From assembly GCF_008831285.2 (NCBI RefSeq), contig NC_045140.1, positions 21,760,370 to 21,824,369 of the forward strand: DNA of 64,000 bases. The letters are read 5' to 3'. Each line of letters starts with the position of its first letter. Within the stretch, counting starts at the first letter, position 1. Shown here one piece after another: positions 50,528-62,000 of the stretch. Made by a program: the position numbers and the translations under genes. Origin of the DNA: Nymphaea colorata. Its lineage: Eukaryota > Streptophyta > Magnoliopsida > Nymphaeales > Nymphaeaceae. Below the pieces are notes generated by a model. That model did not search any database. It was not told the origin of the DNA and was given only the letters and a program-made list of their open reading frames with translations.

Positions 50528-53003
50528 GGCGGCTTAATCTCCCTCTGCGAGTCCCCACAGTAGAGCCAACACACTCCCTCCGATCAGGGTATTTATGGGG
50601 ATATCGAAAGATTTCAGTACGGAATTGCATGTCTGCAATCTCCGGTTGGAGTGCAGAGAAGGGCGTGAAACTCGTGGGATGCATAGAAGGAAAAGACTAC
50701 GAGGGCGAGGGAAAGAGAGAGACGGAGGCATAAGCTCGTGGGCCGTCGGCGACCGTCCCCGCCATTTTTCCCTTTTCTATGTGACCAGTTTGCATTCGTT
50801 AACCCAGCAAATTCCCATATTTCCTATAACTGCATTTTTCTTTCCTAAATGTTCACTGCACTCGAAATTTTGATCGGTTAAATCGTTTGAATCGATATAT
50901 TGCTTAGCTTAGCTTGTGTTTTCCTAAATGGAAAAACAACTTTTTCATTTTCCAGTTGTGTTTGCATATTGCTTAGCTTGACTCAAACTTTACCAGACAA
51001 GCTCTAGTTCAACTCAATTAACTAAGTATAAGCTCGAGCTCGACTCATTTAACCTCGTTGAAGAGTAATCATCATCTTCTTGTTATAAAAAACAATAATC
51101 AACTTAACTAAAAATGTATGTGTATGCTAGTCGTAATATACATGTTTGTGGGCATGGAGGAAGAGGGCAAAAGTTGCAGAATTGAAGGTGCCAAGGGGCT
51201 GCCCATTTGGTCCTAACGTTTGAGCTATGTCTCCCCATTACACCATCATCACGTCCCCACCTAACCCTTCCAGCATCATCAAGGAATAAACCATGGTTTC
51301 TCAGTAGAGGAATAGATTACATATCAAAGCACTGTGTTGTGCAGGTAGGGACTTGACCTGATCGAGGATTTGAGAAACCTTGATCGAGGGTTCCTATTCT
51401 TATACGAGAGAGAAATGAAAAATGAAAACGAAGAGAGTGGAAAATGAAAATGAAACGTGTACAAGCTGAGTCGAGTTTAAACGAGTTGAGCTCTAAAAAC
51501 GTGAACTGAGCTCGTCTTATAACTCGAGTTTTAACTTAAATTTGAACTCGACTCATTTAGTAAACAAGCAAGTTCAAGTCGAGCCCCGAGTGGTTGAACA
51601 TTCCTATAAGAAGACTTTCACTTGTGTCTTTTTAAGAAATGACTGAGGTCATTTTCTAATGCGATGGGCCCCAATTAAGAGTTCAAGTTGAAGATATAGG
51701 ATCGGAAATGGCTTTACTAATAAATCGGCCTCTTTTGTAATATGCTTCAAATATAGGTCGTAGCCAGGCATTTTATTGCGCATTAGCATGAAGTGCAACG
51801 GTTGCAGGCATCCCTTAAGCACCCAATCCATTATAATAATAAAATTGATCATAATAATAACTGGTACATATGTGAATATTTTTACAAGGAAAATGGACAC
51901 TATTTTCATTTTACTTTAAGTAAAAAATAAATAAATAAATAAAAGACAATAATACCCCTCATACAGTCTCGATAACAAGGATACGACTTTAATTATTTTT
52001 GCATGCACAACGTGAAGGGTGTAAGCAATGTCAAAGGCAAACAAAATTAGGTAAGAAGGCAGAAGGTGAGTTCAAACACATGCCAAAATAATAAAAAGAA
52101 AAATACTAACTAATATTATACGATAAAAGTATGAAACTACTTTGAGGTGTTTAAGTAAATGTTATGAACCTGTAACTTGACTAGATAGAATAGAATGTTC
52201 TTGACCAACGCTAGACCTCGGGTACTCTTCTTTTGTTTTTGCTTATATGATTTTAGTTTACTTTTTACTTCTTTTTTATTTTTTAAATTTCACTTCCTTA
52301 TCTCAGCCACCAAACAGTCTAAGTTTGGACTTTGGAAATATATTAAAATTTGTGCTGAACATTAGGATAGGAGGGTTCCGTAGTCACTTTGGCTATGTTT
52401 TCAGGCATAACTTGAACACATGAGGGGCTGTTTAGTAATAATAATACTTTGTTATTGTTGCACAAATGTCACAAAGATTCGACACATTTATAAAATGCCA
52501 TAATACAATGCTCTACCAATCTTCCTCAATTTTAAATACAGATTTTGGGAATAGTATCAGTACCATATATTTGCCCAAAAAATTAACCGCTGGATATTGT
52601 CACACTGCATTTTTTTTAACAACGCATTCATGTGGAATAAATGGAGCTACTAAACTTGCCAATACAAATTTCAACAATCTTGATCGGCATTGGATTTTTC
52701 CTAATCAACGAGACTTTCGAATTATCTATTCGTTAATTATCCTTTTGTGGCCAATAAAATACTATATCCACGTGAAATCTCATGTGTGCCTATTTTTTTA
52801 TAACTCATTCTTGCAAAATCACATGACGGACCATAATTTCACCTATTTATTGTTACCATAGGTTGACTTTTTTCAAAAAAGATTCAAACCAGTGAATTAA
52901 TATTAGGCTCTCCAGTCAATACTTGTTGAATTAGTTAATAAGAGCTCGTTGTTTTTCATTTCCACACAAACTTTTCGTTTCACCCAAGATTACGCACTTA
53001 AGA

Positions 53004-53040
53004 CAGTGGTGGAGCCCAACATATTCAGCTGAGGGGCACT
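53004..53040 (+). repeat. Isolated DNA-transposon-like terminus
   Basis: Begins CAGTGGTGGAGCCCAAC and ends GAGGGGCACT. It is the third member of the 37-bp terminal family also seen at 12516-12552 (-) and 15093-15129 (+). No inverted partner was found within the next few hundred bases. Confidence 0.45.
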
Positions 53041-53431
53041 GGGACATTTCATATGTGAAAATGCAATAATAGAGCGGTCAATTGGTAAATAAGAGATTTT
53101 TATTGAACTGCTTGAGTAATTACTCCGGCCTTGACGCGAGACACATTCCTCCCTTGACCTTCGTTGAGCGTGAATTTGTAAATTTTTCCTTTTCCCTTTC
53201 TCATCGACAGCTGGACCACGTATCTTAATTTTAATTATTTCGAGCCAAGTGTTGAAGCCCAACGGTTAGCTGCTTTACATTTTTTTTTTGCAATTTTGTT
53301 CCCTCCGCCTAAGGATGTTGAAGATCCATGTGGCCGACCGCTTCATCACTGTTTGCATTGAATAGACGGGCAAAAGTGTCAACAACTAATTAACTTTTGA
53401 ATTTTGAACGATATAGCTATGAAAGAGACGA

Positions 53432-53643
53432 CCACTTCGGGTGAGCGAGGCTTGAAGGTCTCCCATTTTCCTTACTTTTGGGGTTCTTAATTGCGTCGGT
53501 GTCAGTGATAGAACGGTGCACCCTTCAACTTGGATGTCGCGTCTTACTACCTTAAGACACATAAGCATAGCGCTCACGAGAATCAAACTAGAGATTTACC
53601 TTATCCAGGCTTCTAGTCTAACCAGCTACGCTATGTCCCTTGA
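53432..53643 (-). mobile_element. tRNA-derived SINE, copy A (best preserved)
   Basis: On the minus strand, 53633-53622 reads TAGCGTAGCTGG, a perfect A box, preceded by GGGACA and followed by TTAGACTAGAAG. A B-box-like AGTTTGATTCTC lies at 53589-53578, 33 nt further on, which is normal tRNA spacing. The body carries CGCTCACCCGAA near its 3' part (53447-53436), shared exactly with the copy near 10.55 kb. No coding potential. Confidence 0.7.
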
Positions 53644-54634
53644 AGCGAAAAAGACGTCCGCTTACCATAAGATAGGGAACCTTACTTGGTAGTATTTGGA
53701 TCAAAGGTCAGTCTAAATACCATCCGATCAGATCCAAAAAGAGGAAATTTGAATCACATGCATGAAATCAGGCTTAACTTACGACTGTCATGTACCCATG
53801 TAACCTCACTAGGACATAACATTTACAATAAAAGTCATTGAGGCTCTTATTTCAAATATGAGACGATATCACTCCGCAGGCGCTTGATTGCTCTAAATTT
53901 GAAATTCATGGATCGGGTATGACATGCTTTTTGGTGATGTGGCAAAAGATTCATCATAAAATATAATGTGTTCATCAAATTAAGGATCTTAGATCAGATC
54001 CAAGATCCTTATTTTGCTTAATTGCATTGAGAAAATGTCTGATTTAAAGTTTGAGGGAGAAAATTTTGATCTTAAATCCACAGTTCTCAAATCCTAAGGA
54101 TTCTAAATCATGAGGACCTCATGAGTAATGTTACCAAAATCACGTAGTGGCGACCTTCATCTTTATTGGTGATGTTACCAAAACATGCATGAGGAGTCTT
54201 TTCGTTGTTAATTGGTTGATATACTTTAGGCCAATTTTCTCACTTGAAACAACAAAAATCTGGTGCATGACATTTTGTGAGTAAACTGACATTTTTTCCT
54301 TGTTTTTCCGATCTTGAAAATATCAAATTCTGAGATTATTATTTATCTGTTTAATATCTAATGTCTACCATTTACCAATAAATTTTTTCTCTCTCTCCAT
54401 ATAGACACACACACACTTATATATATATATATATAATATACCATTGCAAAACCCTCAATTTTAGTTTGTGCTTAGCGTACTCCATTCACTTCGCATATGA
54501 TACATAAAAATAAATAAATTTTGAATTCAAATGTGATTCTTTATTTTGTTGATACCATAACGGACTTTACCCACCCGTCTGCCGGTTGATCGTAAGTGTA
54601 GATTTTAATAAGAAAGCTGGAAGCAAGTGTTTAT

Positions 54635-54640
<6 letters not shown>

Positions 54641-54707
<67 letters not shown>
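54641..54707. repeat. (AT)n microsatellite
   Basis: About 65 bp of almost perfect AT repeat. Confidence 0.97.
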
Positions 54708-54708
<1 letters not shown>

Positions 54709-54744
54709 CACGTTGGCATAATCGATGGAATTCAAAAACTTTAG

Positions 54745-54953
54745 AGGGTGTTTGATAAAAATCATGTCGTATTCTCCACAATGCAATATTCCATTAATAT
54801 TTCTTAAAGATTGAGACAGAATCCTTTGAAGTTTCATGGCATACTGCAACATTGCATTCTTGTTACCAAATTCCACATTATGTTCATCAAAATAAGAATA
54901 ATGAGTCTGAAGAACACATAATCTAATTACATAAGATTTTTATCAAACGTCTT
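54745..54953. mobile_element. MITE-like inverted-repeat element
   Basis: The left end has GGGTGTTTGATAAAAAT (54746-54762). The right end, read on the opposite strand, has GACGTTTGATAAAAAT, giving an inverted repeat of about 14 matched bases around 170 bp of AT-rich DNA. A target duplication could not be fixed (TTA/TAA is possible). GGGTGTTTG-type ends are common in plant MITEs. Confidence 0.5.
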
Positions 54954-56025
54954 TTATAAAACAGTTTTGGCATAACCTGAATTTCAACTCACGAGACACA
55001 CACATGCAAATCTTATACCATGAGATTTTGGCAAGCTGGGAGGGAGGGCCTTGTGCACTCGATTTATATGTGCATTTATTGCTGCAAATTTGAAGTAACA
55101 TGCACACTTTAGTAAGCATTTTTATTTGATTCATTACAAGAAATTAATGTCTACATCGAACTTTGTAATGATTTTGACATTAAGGATATTTGATTTTTTT
55201 TTTGATCCGCAAGATCTAGTAGACATCAAATACATACCATTTAGTTTCAGATATTATCAGGTTTGTTGAGTATTATTATCTTATAATTTTTTTTTTTCAA
55301 AATAAAGCATACAGAACTATTTTTAACAAAATAACTTATATTGTTTTCATATTTTTGTTTGACCGTTGTAATTCCAAGATAAAATTGTTTACAATAAATT
55401 AAAACATTGAAATGTAACTGGCATTTATATAGATAAGATATATTCCAAGACGAGCAACACAAACACTGGCGCTGGTTCGGTCCAACACAATAACAGTTAT
55501 TTTCCTAGCGAGGACCAACGGATCCAGGCCATCGAATTCGGAACATCGACGGTCAGAAATCGTTCTCATAGGCCGTCCTACTTGCCCGCCCTCGCCATAT
55601 CAATCCTCAGGTCCGTGCCTTTTTCTTTTGAATAAGACAACGGCTTAAAACCCCTCTCGCACGCGGGCGCCACACGAGCGGAATACACGGAATTTGAATC
55701 CGGACGCGAGGCGCTCTCTGAAATCCAGTTCATACGGCCTGTTGCCCGTTAGGCCTTGCTTTCTTGAAAAATAAAAAAAAAAAGGCGGAGAAAGAGAAAT
55801 AAATCAAATCGGAGAAAAGCCCGCCTCTTCGTTTCGTTTGTCTTCCGAGAAACAAGAGAAATCCGTCGCCGTCTTCTCGCATTCTTTTGGAGGCTTCGCT
55901 TTCTTCTTCTTGTTTTTCATCAAGATTCTTTCTCTGATGAGTTCCTTCGGGAATTACTGATCCGTTCCATCTGTCTTGATTCGTCTCCTTCCCGTCGGTT
56001 CTTCGCCAGGAAGCTGGATACAGGA

Positions 56026-59000
56026 ATGGATGCCGGTTCCGTCCAGCCCCCCCCGGCGGAGAAGGATGCCTTGACGAGTGTCAGCGTTGCGGTGAACATA
56101 CGGCCTCTCATTCCTTCGGAGCACCTCCAGGGATGCACCGACTGCATCACTGTCGTCCCCGGCGAGCCTCAGGTGATCTGCAGGGATGTTTTCTGCTTGT
56201 TAGGGTTATTACACATATCCGGATGTCTTCAATCTTCGATAAGGATCTATTCGTTAGACTAGGATATTGTGCTTGACGTGTTTTGCGAATATAAGGTAGC
56301 ATGTGCAAGCTCATGGTTTCAGATTCGGGGTCGTTGGCACTTGGCAGTTCTTTACGGTTATTTCCATGATCTGAATATGCGAGATTCGATCTTGAATGAG
56401 AGGGTCAGCCGTTCTTGATTATTGTGTTTATGTGTTTTAAGAGAAGAATGAAATTTCTGCAAGCTCTTGGTATCCCATTCTCACTTGTTGCATCCTTGAA
56501 TCTTAGCTCGGCATAAATGATTCTGATTAAACTGGTGACTATTTCATTGAACAGGTTCAAATTGGAAACCACGCATTCACTTTTGATTATGTATTTGGAA
56601 GTAAGGGCACTCCTGCTGATTCCATATATGATCATTGTGCGGCTCCGTTAGTTGATGCCTTGTTTTCTGGCTACAATGCAACCATTCTTGCCTATGGCCA
56701 AGTATGCCAAAATTATAATCAGTTTCTGTTCAATTTTGTTTGCAAAGGTCATTTGTATTAGTTCATAGATAACTGATTGTGCTGGTTATCTGTTCTTCTC
56801 AGACAGGTTCAGGGAAAACGTATACTATGGGAACCGGCCATACAGATGATACTAATAGCAGCAGAGGAATTACTCCCAAAGTGATGGAATCCATATTTGA
56901 AAAAATCGAGGCGCAAAAGAGCTCCACAGAGTTCTTAGTCAGAGTGTCGTTTATTGAGGCATGTTACTATAGCTTTCGCATTTGTTAATTAAGCCGTTTT
57001 CGTATTTGCTATGCCCCGCAGTCACTGCGCTTCGGTTTCCTATGTCCCGACGTCATTATCATATCGAAAGCTTCATGTTGATATCACTGAAAACGTTAAT
57101 ATTGAAATAAATTCTTAAAACTACAGACTGAATTTTACGATATTGTCAAGGTTTCACAAAGACAATATTACAAGATTACAGGTCTCTAAATTTTTTAATT
57201 GCATAATATATTTTTCAAACAGAACTATTCTTATTGCAGATCTTTGGCTTTTTCAATGTAATTGATGCGAATATCTCACGAATTTCTTTAAGTCGACAAG
57301 TTTTACATGTTTGTAGATACTCTGTCAAGTGTTAACCTCGGCTGTATTAATTGCATGAATTTATGCTTTTTTCTTTTGTTGCCTAAAAGCTTTTTTTACT
57401 TCAACAAGTTAACGATTGCTTTCCATTTTCTTTGCCTCATCTGTTTGGACAGATTTTTAAGGAAGAGGTTCTTGACCTACTTGACCCACAGCTTTCCTCT
57501 GCTATAAGAACCGAGGGGCTTGGCCCTGGAAAGCCCGCTGTCCATGTTCGAGCTCCTATACAAATCAGAGAAACTGCAAACGGGGGTATCACACTCTCGG
57601 GCGTTACAGAGGCTGAAGTTAGATCTAAAGAGGAAATGGCATCACTCTTGGCACAGGGTTCACTATGTCGTGCGACAGGATGCACAAATATGAATAGAGA
57701 ATCGAGGTTTCCTAACATAGTTATTATTCCTTGACAAATATTCACTATTATTCTTGCGTCATTTGCTTTGCATTATTAAGTTGCATCATGCTGCTGAGAC
57801 AAATATATATGTTTGTTCTTACCTTTTGGCTATTTATTTACTTTGAAGAATATGAATTTATCTACACTATATTATTCTTGGTAATTTTTCAGAAATTTTT
57901 TCTGTTGAAATGTATTTTGTGGAATTGAAAAAACAGAACTTTAAATAAGAGCAGAAAATCTTCTGAAACTTTATTTTTTTATTATTTTTAATACAAGTAC
58001 AGACTACGAACAGATATATACAGAAGTCTTCAGAACATATTAAACGAGTGACAAGGTATTTGAAAACATGCTGTCAAAAAATTGAAAACCTTGCATGTAT
58101 GAATTCGGAAATTCATGCACGCTATTTTTTTTAATCCTGTCTGTCTCTACAACATTTTATGCACAAACGTCCCTTTCTTCGTGTGGTTGTGATATCAAAG
58201 TGGGTTAATTGTGCCAAAAGTTCGTTGTGAATTATTCTGAAATGGGAAAAAAATTTAATGATGCATAAACGTGCTTTATCTATTCTTTCAATTACAGTCG
58301 CTCTCATGCCATCTTTACAATCACGTTGGAGCAAAAGAAAGGTATGAGTGGGCCTAGTGTTGCAACGGGTGAAGATATGAATGATGAGTTTTTATCTGCA
58401 AAGCTTCATCTTGTGGATCTTGCTGGATCAGAGCGTGCTAAACGCACAGGAGCAGATGGATTGCGATTTAAAGAAGGTAAAAGACTATGGTAGAAGTAGA
58501 ATCCATTATTTTGTCAGTTATCTGTTTGTTGATTATGGCATGTCAATTTTGTAGGCGTTCACATAAATAGGGGCTTGCTGGCACTTGGAAATGTCATTAG
58601 TGCTTTAGGTGATGAGAAAAAACGAAAGGAAGGAGGACATGTCCCATATCGTGATAGCAAGTTAACTCGCTTGCTCCAGGTATTATGGTTTTGGCTATCT
58701 TTGTTTTTTCAATAACCATAAATGAGTTCTAGCTTGCTTCTACATTCCCAGGGTTGGGCTCTTCCTTACCAAATCTGTCTATCATCCCAAGACATGATAA
58801 AAACCAAGTTACCTTGAATTGTTCTTGAAAGTCTGATGATAATTATTTTTTAGCTATGATTTTATCAACTTCACGTGACATCAGGCATTTTGGTTGATAA
58901 ACATTTAATTGCTTGGCAATTTTGTGCCATATGATTCGCTTGTTTTAGTTTAAGTTGAAAAGCAATTATGTCTCATGGTTTGTAGAATCTTGTTAACTAA

Positions 59001-62000
59001 TGAACGCTCGGAGTATTTACGATTTTCAGTTTCTAACGAGTAGTTTATCTCATCATATGATCTATCGACTGCTAATGTTTAATAGTTGGACAGGACTCTT
59101 TGGGGGGAAACAGCAAAACGGTGATGATAGGTGAGGTTTATTTTCCTTGTCTGGTCTTCTTACGTTACTTGATCATTTATTTGGATTGGCAGAAGACGTG
59201 GTTTTCATGGGTAGTGTATGCTCGTCTTTTTTCTCATCACAATTTATTTGTTGCTGGTTTTATGTCACCATATACTAATATTCGTTGTTACTACAGCTTG
59301 CGTCAGCCCTGCTGAAACAAATGCAGAGGAAACTTTGAATACCTTAAAATATGCAAACCGTGCGCGGAACATCCAAAATAAAGCAATAGTAAGCTACAAG
59401 TCATATTTTATTTGCCTTCTTTAAAGATGCCTGTCTGCATGAAATGTAAATTGTTTTATTTTTTGACCACAGGTAAATCGCAACCCAGTGGTAGCTGAAA
59501 TGCAGAGAATGAGAGCTCAACTTGAACAACTGCAAGCTGAGTTGTTGCTCGCTCGCTCAGAGGGTACTCCTTTTGAAGAATTGCAGGTAAAAAAACACAT
59601 AAACTTAGTTATTGCCTGTATGCTTATATTGTTTTACCTAATTGCTCTGATGAAAGTATCGAACCTGTTCTAGGTTTTGAGGCACAGAATATCTGTGCTT
59701 GAATCCAACAATACTGAGTTGCGACAGGAACTGGTGGAAACCCGGATGAACTGTGAGCGTTTAGTGCAAAGTGCAGTTGATGCCGAGGTGAATTATGTGT
59801 TATATTCTTTGGCTACATATCACTATGTGTCTAATCAACTATAAAGGTTGAACTAATGTCCTTTCTGCTTGATAATCTGTTTTGTTTTTTCTTTTAAATT
59901 TACATCCCGAGTTACAAATTTGATTGAATTCTATTGGTCATCACCTACATTAAAAAAATTAATTTATTTTTCTTCTTCTTTTCCATTTACTTTTTTTATT
60001 ATAGGAAATAAGAAAAGTGTGTGAACCTTCTTTTCCATTTACCAATTTTCTCGATATTTGTTGTCGTCGGGTCAATATTTCTTCTGTACTGTGTAATGTG
60101 TAGTACACCACCTTAAAGTGTGTGAACCTTCTGCAACAAATTTTGAAACAATTTCAGAACTGGATGAAATATTGCATTAGTATATTGTTCCTCTGGTTCA
60201 TCAGTGGGTCTGCAATAATAGGTCTCTACTCCAGCTTCTTGAATATGGTAAATTTATCTTGAAGAAATTGAATGAAATAGGTGGAGAAGGATAAGCTGAT
60301 TATGAAGATCGAATCTGCTCGAAACAGAAAATCCTGGGATGAGGTTGATGGGGAGGACATTAGTGCAGAGGTGACTGCTATTTTTTTGCTGTTTCTTGGT
60401 TTTAATTTTATTAAAATAGTGAATACTGCAAGTATTTTGTCATATCTTCCCATACTTAGGATTCATTTTCATCTTTCATTTGGAAGTTTACAAATAAATA
60501 TTAATATCAAAGTTATATTCTGCTTTTTTTCTAGAAACTTGTTTTACATGTCTTTGCATTATTTTATCTATATTTCTTAAAAAAAAATCGGAGGTGGACT
60601 AAATTTGGTCCGAAAACATCCAAAAACTTTCATTTGCCACTGATTTTGGACACATCATGAGACTGAACCCATTTGCAACTGATTTTGTTGCTGTTGCTTC
60701 TTGCATAGTTTTCTAGCCTTTCATTTTCCAATTTTTTCTGCTTCTAGGGTATTGATTTACTGAAGAACTATGCAACAAAGGTCCAGAGACAGGAGGCAGA
60801 AATACTGCACTTGAAGAACTTATGCCAGTCAAAGCAAGATAATGCTGTAGATTGTTTTGACCTGGAAGATCACGAACCATCCTTTTGCAATGGCAAAGAT
60901 GCTACATTTTCAGGTTACTTTTTCTCCTCACTTCCACCTATATTTGCTAATCATTTTTTTCACTGTTGATATCTAGCCTATGTCTGACAGGTATTAATTT
61001 GCAATTTTTTCAACTAAATTATAATAGTTTTATTGCTTTGTTGGCCTGTGTCTTTCGTCAAGAATGGTTTTCGCCATGACTATATAAATGCAGTTTTACT
61101 TTTACCGTCTCTATGTTCGGTTTCTCGGTATATTCCATATGCAGTTGGATTTTGTGAATTGTGCATTTATGAATCATTTTTCTGCATTTTAAATAAAATA
61201 TAGGCAAGATGGTTACTGCCATCGCTATATAAACACAGTTTTACTTTTACCATCTCTATGTTCGGTTTCTCGGTATATTCCATATGCAGTTGGATTCTGT
61301 GAATTTTGCATTTATGAAGCATTTTTTAAATAAAATATAGGTGAGGCAGAAGTAGAGGAAAAGGAACTGGAACATTGTGCTCTTCAAGACACATTGGGGA
61401 GAGAACTCCAGGAATTGGACAAATGTCTTCAGCAAAAGGAGGTATTCTATGATCACATTAGTATTTCTCACTTGTCTTGTTGCTAGGATTCAATGGTACA
61501 CATTTGGCCGTCTATTGTTGGCATATATAATATAGATGTGATTTGCTATCATCTGGACAAGCTCATAAGTATTTGCTTTTAGTTGCCATTTTTTCATCAG
61601 TTTCATGACCTTGTTCCCTCATCCCTGTAACTTTTTCTTGATTGTTTGCATTTCCTTACTGCCTATTATGTGAACTTATTCCAGTAACCATTAGGAATGT
61701 AATTTTCTTTTCCTTTTTGTTTACAGGCCGAAATGAAGTTATACTCAAAATCCGATACAATAGTTCTCAAACAACATTATGAGAAGAAGTTGCTTGAATT
61801 GGAGCACGAGAAAAAACACTTACAGGTAAATTTATTGTAATTAGTTGAATGGGGACGTTTTTGGGGTGGTTGGAGCCTGGAGCTGATGTAGATTGATCAC
61901 TTTATTCTCCAGAGAGAGATGGAACGCTTGAGAGCAGAGCTTGCCAACATTTCATCTGCTTCTGATGAAAGTGCCCACAAATTGAAGGAAGAGTATCTTC

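Larger units (their letters stand above)
50528..56025. other. Intergenic interval between divergent prolidase and kinesin genes
   Basis: The prolidase promoter lies just right of 50527 and the kinesin promoter and leader left of 56026 (GC-rich from about 55.48 kb). Between 50.96-51.06 and 51.46-51.60 kb there are runs of AGCTCGAGCTCGACTC-like sequence, typical of degraded plant repeats. A transposon end (53.00 kb), a SINE copy (53.43-53.64 kb), an inverted-repeat element (54.75-54.95 kb) and an AT microsatellite lie to the right. The stretches 51.6-52.9 and 53.65-54.6 kb show no gene I can support. Confidence 0.55.
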
